A stretch of 64,000 nucleotides of DNA, from positions 520,926,185-520,990,184 of the forward strand of contig NC_081414.1 in assembly GCF_030272615.1 (NCBI RefSeq). Direction: 5' to 3'. Positions 12,565 to 24,440 of this stretch are shown one piece after another. The position numbers and the translations under genes were made by a program. How positions within the stretch are numbered: position 1 is the stretch's first letter; each line of letters starts with the position of its first letter. The notes under the pieces are model-generated. The model was not told the DNA's origin and did no database searches. It saw only the letters and a list, made by a program, of their open reading frames with translations. This DNA is from Cryptomeria japonica (taxonomy: Eukaryota > Streptophyta > Pinopsida > Cupressales > Cupressaceae).

Positions 12565-13718
12565 TGTTGGTGGTGATCCGGATATGTATATGTTCAATTG
12601 ATGTATGGTGTATCTAGTTGATGGTCCAGATGTCTGTTTCTATGATACTATGCTACAAAACTGATTGAAGATTCACGTTGTGCTGATTAGATGATATTAG
12701 GTGATGATTTAATGTGTTTCCAGAAGTCTGGTCTGGAACTGATTCTATTATCTTAGGTGTTTGCTTTGGTAGAAACTTATTGTGATTTGGAATGAGTGTT
12801 TGTACCGAATATGTCTCAAATGATCATGTTGACTATTGGGATTGCTTTGCTCATTGTGACTATGTTACAAATCAAGATGATGTGGTTTTTTGGGGGTGAA
12901 TCGCTTTCTTTAGGTCTGGAATAAGACAGTATGGTTTTAGCAGATCAAGTGTTGTGCTCGTTCGTGCATATTGATCCGAGCGGTTGTGCGTAAAGGCTTT
13001 TGATGTTGATTGGAAGGTGTGCCGACTTGGTGTGAACCCTCACACATTCCTTTTACCTTCCGGATGATGTATTTTTGGGTCAATGCTATGTATATGTTAC
13101 ATATTCTTTTGGTCAACCTAGTGAATTTCATTTTGATCTGAATGACATATATTGAGCAGATTGATTGTGTTAAATATAAGAGACAGAAAGTGAGAGAGAT
13201 GTGATTGATGGATGCAAAGATAGTGCTATGAAGGAAGTGCGAAGATTCGGAGATGTACAGAGCAGACAGATGAGTATACATTGTGAACTGTTATCTACAT
13301 TCTAACAAATGCTATTTTGTATACAGTTTGATCTACTATTCCTATTGTTTTGTAAGAGCAATTTGTATCTTGCCCTGAAAAAGTGATTTTCAGTTAAGCA
13401 AGTCCTCTTTTTGTAAATTGCCTAAGGTTGTGCGCCTCAGTCAGCAAGTCCGGAGCAATGAGCTCTTTGGTAGGAAGTCTGGTTCATTGTAAAACAGTTA
13501 TTATATATATTGTGAGTTTGATTCTCACCATGGTTTTTCCCAATTTGGGTTTTCCACGTAAAAATATTGGTGTTTTTGTGAGAATGTTTTGATGATTGAG
13601 CTGTTTACTTTCTTGCATAAGTATTGGATGAATGTTATTGTTTGAATATCTTAATATGATCAAGTTTTAGTGAATTCTGATTCACCCCCCCTCTCTCAGC
13701 TTCCGGTTGTGTTCAACA
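12565..13718 (+). mobile_element. probable solo LTR (copia-like)
   Basis: The segment begins TGTTGGTGG and ends GTTCAACA, so its ends form the short TGTTG/CAACA inverted repeat typical of LTRs. Inside, a TATA-like AAATATAAG followed by a purine-rich start lies near 13170. Near the 3' end come GGTTTTTCCC, TTGGGTTTTCCACGT and a run of C followed by CTCTCTC, an arrangement common near the 3' end of plant Ty1/copia LTRs. There is no primer-binding site to the right and no polypurine tract to the left, so internal sequence is missing. No convincing target duplication was found (CTGGT against GCCCA), so the boundaries are provisional. It lies between two minus-strand gypsy fragments. Confidence 0.5.
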
Positions 13719-13840
13719 GCCCATGCAAGAGGTAGAAATCAGTTTTGTCTTCAAACTTTTCAGTCTTAGTTTGAGTTTCTGATTTGTACAACTCGCTGAA
13801 ATCTTCATCAAGCAAATAATCTTCGACGTATACCTAACAC
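13719..13840 (-). pseudogene. short gypsy-like pol fragment (RNase H-integrase linker)
   Basis: The minus strand reads YVEDYLLDEDFSELYKS and then KTDFYLLHG, which resembles the linker ahead of integrase in Ty3/gypsy polyproteins. It may be the upstream continuation of the pol remnant at 11390-12530, split by the solo LTR. It partly overlaps that remnant in alignment position, so it could equally be a second element. Confidence 0.4.
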
Positions 13841-16600
13841 AGTCACTGCTAGGGTTCCCAATGACGCAGTGGGGAGGCCCAACAATTCAGCCTATTCACT
13901 AATTCTCATACCCAAAAAACAAGAACATGCTACACAATGGAAAAGAAAGCACATATTTCATTATTTGAAGGAGAAATTGTTTTAAATTTCATTATTTGAA
14001 GGACTAATGGTTTCATTACAATGGGTTGTATCCTCCTACCCAATGAACACTTTGGCTCTAGTTAACTACATAGGTCTAGGTTCAAGTGGTCTTTTGCGCC
14101 TTTCTATGTTGTCCACCCTAGGACCAATGCAAAGGACAAACTTCCTCCACTTTCATTAAAGCTTGTTTTGGGAAGCTCTCATTCACCAAAGTCCCTCTCT
14201 TTGCTACCTCCTTCCACTTTAATAGCAACTCCCATTCTCTACCCATATGGCACTCAAACACTTCTCTATCCAATTGCCTTCATGGCTTGCATCAATTTTA
14301 CCACAATTTGACGTGGCCACTACTTTTGTTGTCTTTGTCATCCATCTTCTAACATCACGGGCCAAAAGGTGATCTCATCTCTAACAACAACTAACTTTGC
14401 CTCTTTGCATGTGTGTGCACTTCTCCCTTGGCACCAAACTTTCCTTGTGTACTCCTTCACAATGCCTTGGCTCTGAGAACCCACAAACACCTATCCTAGC
14501 TTTTGGCTACAAAACTTTAGGCTTACTTGAGATGCCTCTGCATCAAACACCCCAAGTAGGAAAAAATGCAAACCCCTACTCACAAGTGGAAATGAGTGGT
14601 AGCACCACCATTTAAACCATCTAAAAAAATGATCTCAATCTTTTCATTTGCCTAATGTTACATTTTAGTGTGCCTACCTTGCTTCTCTTTTTCCTCTTGA
14701 CCTTTACTAGGTCATACACAATTCTCCTCTCACCAAGCTCTACTTTTCTTGCTTAGCCTTGACCCACAAATAGTCAAGTCATTGCATGTCCATCCTTCCC
14801 TAGGCCTTTTGTTCTTCTTCCTTCCTTGTCTTGCCTTTATTCCTTCTCCACACATGGGATTTGGCCCACTGATATCCATTTGCTTTCACCAAGTTGCATG
14901 CTCTTCCTTTCTTCAAATACCTTTTGCAAAGCATCCATGTACACTCACCTAACACTCTCACTTCAGCCTCTTCATGTGGTGCAACTACCTCAATTTGGTA
15001 GTTGTATCAACAGCCCTTAGCCTTCATTTTCTCCTTCCATCCTGTCTCTCAAGGATCTCTCCTTGGTGCATACCTTTGGGCTCTCATCCATGCACTGACT
15101 GCCTTCCATCGGCATATATGTCAACACCTCCTTTTGAGTATTCGCCCACACACCCAACTACCTCACATCAACAATTTGTTGTCACATGTTTGTTGGTTCC
15201 TTCTAGCTCTCGTTTGTCTGTTTCCTCTCACGTCATTGTCTTCACTCAACGCACCATGGAATTGGCTTGGTAATGTAACTGCCAAATATTTTCAAGGCTG
15301 TGCGACAGTTGAGTAATTGTTGGCTCCCACTTTCCTTCTGTCATTTGCTATTATTAGCTGTTCGTGTGCTCCTTTTGGGGGTGGCAACTGTCAGTTTGGA
15401 CAGTTGCAATTATTGGTTTGCTTCCTTTTTGAGGGATGTTTTTGGCCTTTTCAAGTTAGTAAATACGTAAGTTGTGGGGACTGGTTTTCTTTGACTGTGT
15501 AGGAGGTACAGATTTTTTGGGAAGCTACAAAAATTTTGGGTTTGAATATTAAAGATTTCTCAAATTTTGTTACCTCTGTGTTCCTTCATAGTTTTCTTTT
15601 ATGTGTTGCGATGATGATGACTATGGATTGCGTTCATATTTGTGTTTTTTATTAGAAGTTATCTGTTTGTTCACTCTTTAGCAGCAGGGTGTGCTTTGGG
15701 AAATTTACACAGAAGCTGAGCAGCGTTATTTTTGGAGACTTGCTTGCAGAGGACAGAGGTTTGATCTGCATCACTTGGTCCCATTCTGTGCACCTTAGGC
15801 CCTTCACCCAAACCTCACACAACCAAACTCACATATCTCACCTACCTTTCCATGCTTCCTATGTGGTAGGCTTCCTTCTTTTCCTCACTCCCCTCTTCCA
15901 AGGGTCACAGCCAAATCCTATCGCCACCCTCTAGTGCTCTTCATGCAACCAATTTCTACCATAGATTTTAGGCTACCTTCTCCATGCAACAGCTTACCCC
16001 CTATGTTACCTGCTCCTCGGACCTCAACTAACACCACTCCTTTTTTCTGTCCCTCCAAATTCTTTTGTGCATTCCTTTTCCTTCAGGCCTCTACTCCTAC
16101 AACCATTCCAATTGCGCTCTCAAGTGCCTACCTCCCTCATCGTCTCAAATGCCATCCAATCACACTTTCACATCTACACTTTTCCTCTATGTTGTGTCCA
16201 CTCCTAGAGACTCCTCCATCCTTCTATTGTGTCATTACATGACCTCCTTTCTAAGAGCTCTACCTTCTACGAGTCTTCAAGCCTCCCCTACACAAAATAG
16301 TAGTCCATTACCAGCACCCACTTCATCAAATCCTTCAAACCTTCCCTTCCCTACAATGTAGATGCCTCCAAGCCATCCTCCTCTTTTGGCACCACTCTCT
16401 TCTCCCTCCGCACTAGTCTTCTCCACAATGTGTCCAACCTAGCCATCATCTCTATGACCTTGACCATCAATTGCATATTCCAATTACTCCTCCCCTAGCC
16501 CTTTGTTGAGACATTATACTCCACCCTTGTTCTCTATGCATCCACTCAAGATGCAGACAAACTTCCTCATGCACCTTCTACCCACACTTGGTGAGAAACC
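13841..16600. other. gene-free, pyrimidine-rich DNA
   Basis: The plus strand is rich in C and T, which creates many short leucine/serine/proline-rich open frames without recognisable domains. No start context, splice structure or homology supports a gene. Confidence 0.5.
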
Positions 16601-17488
16601 AGAGTTTCGGAGGGTCATTAATTGAACATTACCACAAACTTTAATCTTTGAAACTTTCACACAAGAACCATGAATAAGAATGAACGCGCATGGCCTATAA
16701 TGAAGAACTTTACAGGGGGTTGCCCTAAGCTACAACACCTTTTAAATATGTCATGATGAAGCACGCAGAAGGGATCAAAAGCACAAGAATAAGAATCTAA
16801 TGAAAAATACACAGTGACACTATATATAAACAAATGTTCGGCCTCTTAAGCAAACTTTACAAATAATACCGATACATAATGAACAAAAACTACAGTAATA
16901 TCTATCATAATATATGCTCTCTAGTTATGGTACTATAAAAGCATGACACAAGTAATGTTAAACTTCTAGAATGAGAGAATTTACCTTCAAATCTGATCCC
17001 AGATATTCATTGCTTAGCTTGTCTCAGACATTCAGAGGAGATTTCTGAGTCAAAGTCGTAAAGAAGCAAATATCCATGGTTTTTGGAGCCTCGACCTTGT
17101 TGCATGTATCAATAATGCAACCTGGTAACTTATCATTAAACTCTGTAATTTTACCTCTTATATTACAAAATTAAGCAAAATCATTGCGTCTCCCATATAT
17201 TTCTGCACTCTTATTATAATAGTAGAATAAAAAAACATTTTTTGCCAATAACTGCATCATGGACTTGTGCAAACTACATTCCTTGGAAAAGAAGTTGATA
17301 AAAACACCTTCAGTAAATTAATTGAGCTGCTCAACTTCTTGCACGTCATTTAGGATTTTTTTATATCTCAAGCGGTATATCCAGAGGGCCAATCCAACAC
17401 AAACCTTGAAATAAAAGAATTAGTATCCAATCATTTGTGAAAAATTGCCACCAATTTAAACATCATACCGGTCTTTTATGAACTCATA
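16601..17488. other. 3' flank of the full-length PPR gene
   Basis: No gene seen. The part next to 17488 should contain the 3' UTR of the minus-strand PPR gene; no clear poly(A) signal was chosen. This sequence is absent from the truncated copies. Confidence 0.5.
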
Positions 17489-19450
17489 TCACAGCTCAAC
17501 ACTGAATTCACCACCAAAAGCATTACTCAATGTGCTCAATGTGACTAAATCAGGAACACAATGCTTTGAGCGCATTTCTTCAAGCACCTTAATGGCTTCA
17601 TGGAACTTACCCTGCTTTCCATACCCATATATCATGGATGTGTACGTAACAACATTTGGAAAAGACCCTTCCATTTCCATCTCTTTCAGTATCATTCTAG
17701 CCTGATCTAGTTTGCCTCCCTTGCACAAAGCATGAATCACAGTGCTGTACGTAAAAACGTCAGGAGGGAAACCATTGTCCAACATCTCATCAACCACCCT
17801 GGCAGTTTTCTGCAGTTTCCCTTCCTTACACATACCATATATGAAGACGTTGTATGTTACAAGATCAGGTGTGCAGTCACTCCTAAGCATCTCGCTTAAA
17901 ATCTTCTCGGCCTCCCCCCAGTCACACTTTTTAAAGTTAGCATGTATCAAGGTAGTGTAAGTTGTGATGTTGGGGGTACAACCCTCTGCCTTCATTCGGT
18001 TTACATATTCCATAGCCTTATCTATATTACCCGATTTGCAGTATCCACTAATTAATGTTGTATAAGTAATAGCATTAGGACGAACTCCCTTGTCATCCAT
18101 TCTATCCAAAACCCTAGATGCTTCTTCCAACTTCCCTTCCTTACAAAGGCTATTCATCAATATATTGAAGGGGACCACCCCCGGGAAACTGAATGTTTGC
18201 ATCATTTCATCGAAAATATTCTGAACACAAGAAAACCTTCCATATTTGCAGGAACCGGCCATGAGAGAGCAATACGAGAACACATTTGGAGAGCAACCCC
18301 TGTCTGGCATCTGGCGTACAATTTCTACAGCTTGGTCAATGTATCCCTCTTTGGCCATACCCCATATCAGCAAAGTGTAGGTAACAACGTTGGCAAATGA
18401 ACCTGTGGTCAAAAACTCATTGCATATTTCCAAAGCTCTCTTGGGATCTCCTGCCTTGCAAAAGCCATGAACCAAAGTATTCAAAGTTCTAACAGTGGGA
18501 TTAATTTTCTTACTTGTCATCTCGACAAGTAACTCAACTGCTTCTTCGGTATTTCCTTTGTCACAAAATCCTCTTATTAGGGTATTGTAAGTATATGTAT
18601 CGGGCAGGTAACGATGTTCAAGCATTTGCCTCAAGAGCTCAACAGCATCCTCTACCCTATGAGCCTTGCAAAGTGCATTCATGGCAATATTGAAAGTCGT
18701 AACAGAGACAGGAACTTTGGCACAGACCAATTTATTAAAGAACGAAATAGCTGTTTCAAAACTATTGTTTTGCACCAGTGCATTCAGAAGAGCATTAAAC
18801 GTATCAACATTGGGCTCACAAAAATCATGCATCCGATCATAAACCTTGAAAGCTGCTTCCATCATTGATGCCTCGCTAAAGCTCCTGATTAAGCTATTGA
18901 ACACTCTCGACTCTTTGCATCGGAAATCCTTTGCCGTCATCTCATTGAGCATGTTTTCTGCTTCTTCATACCTCTTTACAGAAAGCAGTTTCTGAAGCAT
19001 GACTCTGTAGGTATAAAAATCATGTTTGTAAGGTCCATGTCCCTCGGCCCACTTGAATATTTCTAGAGCTTTGTGGGTGTCCTCCCGCTCTAATATTTGA
19101 ACCATTTCCTTTGTAGACAAAACTGGGCTTTTCTCTATCTTTCCTACTCGCCAATTGACTTGTGACTTGTGGGTGCTCCTGTGATTTGGTCTCGCTGCTT
19201 GGCTGCGTTTCAAGGATGCTGTTTTCTTCAGAATTGAGGCCAAATGCAGAGCTGAGTTTTGCGACTTTGCTTTTGGGTTTTGCGGCTTTGCTCTTGCTTT
19301 GAAGTTACAAACTGACGGAAATATTTTCCAAGTCGCAGCCGTTGCTACCATTTGCAGTCGCAAGATACCACAGGATGAAGGAATCACCATAGAGCAACAT
19401 TCTTGGACGCAAAAATTATCCCTTCCCACAACCGCCACTAGAAGTATCAT
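17489..19450 (-). CDS. P-class pentatricopeptide repeat protein, full-length (array copy 1)
   Basis: An intronless 653-codon frame. Residues 1-144 are basic and serine-rich, compatible with an organelle transit peptide plus linker; Met21 and Met34 are alternative starts, but Met1 is conserved in most paralogues. From about residue 145 there are 14 consecutive 35-residue PPR motifs of the P type, for example VVTYTLLIWGMAKEGYIDQA and NVFIYGMCKEGKL, and a partial fifteenth before the stop. There is no E, DYW or SMR domain. P-class PPR proteins bind single-stranded organellar RNA and act in processing, stability or translation. This copy alone keeps motifs 13-15 (KLDQARMILKEME to the end) and has no internal stop. 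It stands at the 3' end of a tandem family, as is common for restorer-of-fertility-like PPR clusters, but that relationship is inference. Confidence 0.92.
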   Translation of the reverse strand: MILLVAVVGRDNFCVQECCSMVIPSSCGILRLQMVATAATWKIFPSVCNFKARAKPQNPKAKSQNSALHLASILKKTASLKRSQAARPNHRSTHKSQVNWRVGKIEKSPVLSTKEMVQILEREDTHKALEIFKWAEGHGPYKHDFYTYRVMLQKLLSVKRYEEAENMLNEMTAKDFRCKESRVFNSLIRSFSEASMMEAAFKVYDRMHDFCEPNVDTFNALLNALVQNNSFETAISFFNKLVCAKVPVSVTTFNIAMNALCKAHRVEDAVELLRQMLEHRYLPDTYTYNTLIRGFCDKGNTEEAVELLVEMTSKKINPTVRTLNTLVHGFCKAGDPKRALEICNEFLTTGSFANVVTYTLLIWGMAKEGYIDQAVEIVRQMPDRGCSPNVFSYCSLMAGSCKYGRFSCVQNIFDEMMQTFSFPGVVPFNILMNSLCKEGKLEEASRVLDRMDDKGVRPNAITYTTLISGYCKSGNIDKAMEYVNRMKAEGCTPNITTYTTLIHANFKKCDWGEAEKILSEMLRSDCTPDLVTYNVFIYGMCKEGKLQKTARVVDEMLDNGFPPDVFTYSTVIHALCKGGKLDQARMILKEMEMEGSFPNVVTYTSMIYGYGKQGKFHEAIKVLEEMRSKHCVPDLVTLSTLSNAFGGEFSVEL

Positions 19451-19630
19451 GTTTTAAACCCATATCAATACAATATCTTCTCTGTTAGGAGCTTCTCGAT
19501 CCATTTGACAGAGAGTTCTACTCAGAAATATAGTTCTTGAAGACACGAGGCTCTAGCAGTTCAATTTTGTTAGACTGGTGTATTCTATGATCCCTAATAT
19601 TGAAACTGTGTATCCATGCTTAGCGTAGAA

Positions 19631-19640
19631 GTCTATATAT
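19631..19640 (-). promoter_or_regulatory. candidate TATA box of PPR copy 1
   Basis: The minus strand reads ATATATAGAC about 185 bp upstream of the ATG. Homology with the other copies extends from the gene to 19640 and stops there, so everything upstream of this TATA box differs from copies 2-9. Confidence 0.4.
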
Positions 19641-20620
19641 GTTCCCATCGAAAAAAAAATATTTTTCATATTTATTTGTAAATTTGAAAAATCTTTAATT
19701 AATAAATTTTAATCTTACTTTTTTATTGCTAAGTGTGTTTAAACTACATATTGGGACAATAGCCTCATAAACCATTCACAATCATAACAAGTAATAAAGA
19801 GAGAGGGGGAAAGGGGGAGAGATATAGAGATAAAGAGGGATAGAGAAATTGATAAGAGGGAGAAAGATAGAGAGATAGGAAGATAGAGGTAGAGAAAGAT
19901 ATAGAAAAATAAATGGAGAGATAGAAATATGAAGCGGGTGAGGTAGGTATGGTAAAGAGGTGGAAGAGGTCAATTAGGAAAAAAAATTTGTTAAATATTT
20001 TTATTTTAAAATTTGTTCACAAATATTTTTTTGGGTTATTTTGAAATAGATTTAAGATATTTTTATTTATAATTTTAATAAAGAATTTACTCAAAATTAT
20101 TTTTTATTTTTTATTTATTTATTTTAGAATTAATTTATGATAGATTTTATTTATTTATTTATCTTTTAATAATGATTTTATTAATTTATTTTAAATTTAT
20201 GATTAAGAAAGAAAACTCAATAAATATTATAAATTGATTTCATTTGTTTGTTTACATTTATATATTATTAAATACTAATATAATAAAATAACACTCAAAA
20301 AATTAAAAATAATTCTAAATAGGTAATATAAATAAGATAAAAAAATTATTAAAAAAAATTATACTAATTTATTTACTATTTAAAATATCATATTAATATT
20401 CAATTTAGTATTTTTTTTTTTATAATGAATAGGTTCCTTTTCAAATGTTTTATTTTTCATATTTACGTTCCCATCGAAAAAAAATATTTTTCATATTTAT
20501 TTGTAAATTTGAAAAATCTTTAATTAATAAATTTTAATCTTACTTTTTTATTGCTAAGTGTGTTTAAACTACATATTAGGACAATAGCCTCATAAACCAT
20601 TCACAATCATAACAAGTAAT
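19641..20620 (+). repeat. direct repeat pair of about 155 bp
   Basis: 19641-19795 and 20467-20620 are nearly identical, beginning GTTCCCATCGAAAAAA and ending ATAACAAGTAAT. The first copy starts exactly at the breakpoint of the 10.2-kb interruption. About 670 bp of GA-rich and AT-rich DNA separates the copies. Confidence 0.85.
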
Positions 20621-22736
20621 ATCTATTCATTAAAAAATGTCTTGAAATTTGAAGCCATGCAATTGAATTTCAATACATTTGGTATAATTTGATTACTTTG
20701 TATTTGTTAAAAGTAGTTTTCCAATATATGCATGATATCTTTATGATCAATGTCAAGAGGAAAGAAAACACCTTTCATGGAAGGTATGTATATCTGTTTG
20801 TCATTCATTTTGAAAACAACCCATAAAAAAAAATTGAATTTGTGAAGTAGCCTTTAATATATGGAGAAGTTGAGTTGGTAGAAGAGATACCACTCAATTT
20901 TCTAGTTGAAGGTCATCAATTTTCATTCTAATGATACCTATGAAGATTTATCTTAAAAATAATGTCAATGTATTTTGATATTTTCCTTAAATATTTAATG
21001 CACTAGAAGAATGAAAACAACCCATAAAAAAAAAATTGAATTTGTGAAGTAGCCTTTAATATATGGAGAAGTTGAGTTGGTAGAATAGATACCACTCAAT
21101 TTTCTAGTTGAAGGTCATCAATTTTCATTCTAATGATACCTATGAAGATTTATCTTAAAAATAATGTCAATGTATTTTGATATTTTCCTTAAATATTTAA
21201 TGCACTTGAATATATATGGAGAAGTTGAGTTGGTAGAAGAGATACCTCTCAATTTTCATTCTAATGATACCTATGAAGATTTATCTTAAAAATAATGTCA
21301 ATGTATTTTGATATCTGTTTGTCATTCATTTTGAAAACAACCCATAAAAAAAAAATTGAATTTGTGAAGTAGCCTTTAATATATGGAGAAGTTGAGTTGG
21401 TAGAAGAGATACCACTCAATTTTCTAGTTGAAGGTCATCAATTTTCATTCTAATGATACCTATGAAGATTTATCTTAAAAATAATGTCAATGTATTTTGT
21501 TATTTTCCTTAAATATTTAATGCACTAGAAGAATGAAAACAACCCATAAAAAAAAAATTGAATTTGTGAAGTAGCCTTTAATATATGGAGAAGTTGAGTT
21601 GGTAGAATAGATACCACTCAATTTTCTAGTTGAAGGTCATCAATTTTCATTCTAATGATACCTATGAAGATTTATCTTAAAAATAATGTCAATGTATTTT
21701 GACATTTTCCTTAAATATTTCTAACATCTATAATGCTAGCACATTACAATCTTGTCTTTCAAATGGGGTGACACATAGTAACATCCTATATGTTTTTTTG
21801 GGCAACACTTTTACTTTTTTATATTGTAAACTCTAATCCGCCTCTAACCAAAAAAATCAATTCAATCAATAAGGCTTAAAGAAATAAAGTAAAAAAGAAC
21901 ACTTAGTAGCACTTAGTGCATACTTCAGAGTAGCAATCACACATAAGTATCGCTATTAGTTGACCTCCATTGTTGAAGTCGTATGCACACATCTTTGCAT
22001 CTAGGGCATACACATTTCACTTTGTTGAATTAGTCTCAAGATCTATTTGAGATAGATCTCTAAATGTGCCACATGCATCATTTTTTGTCAAGACAACCAT
22101 TGTCAATGCAAGTTTTTAAACAAGACAAAAGAAAATTATATGAGACTCTTGTTTAAGACCTTCTCTCCCAAAAACAATTCCCCAATAAATTAAAAAAAAA
22201 AAAAAAAAAAAACATTTCACCTTATTAAAGTGTGTCATTTTATATTTAACTATTTTACCTTACCTTTTAAAAGTATGTCATTTTATTTTTAACTTTTTAA
22301 GTTTGGTTTTTCTTTTTTCCCCTAAGTTTGGTTTTACCCATGCCTTCTAATATAAGAATTAGTTTTTTTAAAATATTTTATTTAAATACCATTATAACTT
22401 TTAAAATTTGATTTATTTAACAATATTATTATCTTTACCTTTAATTTTATAATTTTTTTAATTTTAAATATTAAAATTATCTTATTAACATTTTTATAAT
22501 ATATTTATTATATTTTAAGTACATAATTTATTAATATTCGAATTCTAATAGATTAAAAAAATAGTTTTACTCTTTTATTTAATAACTTATTAATAGCCTA
22601 GAGATTGATCATATGTACTACACAAATGTATGCACAAAACAGACCATTTTTTTCCTAATTGACCTCTTCCACCTCTTTACCATACCTACCTCACCCGCTT
22701 CATATTTCTATCTCTCCATTTATTTTTCTATATCTT
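19896..22736. repeat. perfect 90-bp inverted repeat flanking 2.66 kb
   Basis: 19896-19985 is the exact reverse complement of 22647-22736. The arms contain GAAGCGGGTGAGGTAGG on the left and its complement on the right. The 2,661-bp interior holds AT-rich DNA, one copy of the 155-bp direct repeat and the 201-bp tandem repeats. Perfect identity implies a recent event. No flanking target duplication was seen. Confidence 0.85.
20791..21720 (+). repeat. 201-202-bp tandem repeat, 4 full and 1 truncated units
   Basis: Units beginning GAAAACAACCCATAAAA start at 20812, 21013, 21333 and 21535. A truncated unit occupies about 21208-21312. The lead-in TATCTGTTTGTCATTCATTTT precedes the units at 20812 and 21333 only, so a two-unit block of about 521 bp has itself been duplicated. 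No coding function is evident. Confidence 0.85.
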
Positions 22737-22829
22737 CCTATACATATCTTAGGAAATATGTTGGTCTATTTTTGCATATATTTGTGTAGTAAGGTTCCAT
22801 TACTAATATAGTCTTTGATATGTTTGCAA

Positions 22830-23401
<572 letters not shown>

Positions 23402-23869
23402 CACAATGTGTGTGTTTTAATGGTGTGACCTTCTATTTAGTTTTAGATTCATTCTAAGATAATTTCCTTAATATAATATTCTTGTAGCATTTGGTATGTA
23501 TTTTTGGTTAAGGCTAGCTTCTTAATCTTTGTATTTTTACATTTATTATTTCTCTTATATATTCTTACTCTTGTTCTATCTATATTTGTTTTCATGTATT
23601 ACCACTATTTATTAGTTAATGTGAAATGAATCACTATAGTATTAAATCGAAAAGGAAGTAAGTCTGTTCCTTCCTATTAAAATCTCCTTCATCTAATGAC
23701 TAAGTAAACAATTCTGATGGAAGTAGAGAGCATCTCAAGTTCTTTCTTCCCATGTCTTACTTAATGTGTGTAATCTATGGATAAAATAGATATAAAAACA
23801 TGTTTGCAATAGTTAATGAGAATTAATAGGCTCTCTTATTGATTGAAAATTTTGGGTAGGTTTTCATAT

Positions 23870-24440
23870 CAATTATGGGTTACATTTGAGTGTAAGTTGT
23901 GCTTACAGATCTTAGGAACGTGGGATGAGTTGTAGTGTATCAATTATGGAGTGTATTTTATCATATGATCTACACTAATAAATTTTAAGACAATGGAGCA
24001 TAGTGTATTGCACCAGTTTAACTATATTTGACATTTAAAAACTTTAGAACATGGCAAAAGTTGTATGGTATCGAAGATGGGTTATATTTGACCATGTTCT
24101 ATTTTAAAAACCCCCAAATATGTCAAGTGAATTGTAATATGCCTATTATGCATTACATTTTACTACAATCCGCAATTACAAATTTTAAGCATGTGTTCAG
24201 TGAATTATCACGTGCCAATTATGGGTTACATTTGATTGTGATCCATATTTACAATTCTAAAGAATGTGAGGTAAATTGTAGGTTATGCTTGATCATGTTC
24301 AATTTAACAAACCTTTAATACGTCAAGTGAGTTGCATTGTGCCTATTATGCAATACATTTACATATGATCCACAATTACAAATTTTACGCATGTGAAGTG
24401 AACTGTCATGTGTCAATGATGGGTTACATTTAAACGATGA
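23870..24440 (+). repeat. degenerate tandem repeats with an ATTATGGGTTACATTT core
   Basis: Variants of (C/A)AATTATGGGTTACATTTGA followed by GATCCA-like and AATTACAAATTTTA-like stretches recur about every 70-100 bp. Divergence between units is high. No gene is supported. Confidence 0.55.

Noticed and set aside
14397-16361. Series of plus-strand frames of 70-104 codons
   Set aside because: Pyrimidine-rich DNA produces chance frames; there is no homology, start context or consistent frame.
18614-18868. Plus-strand frames inside the PPR genes (an 84-codon frame repeated in most copies)
   Set aside because: They are antisense shadows of the conserved PPR coding sequence.
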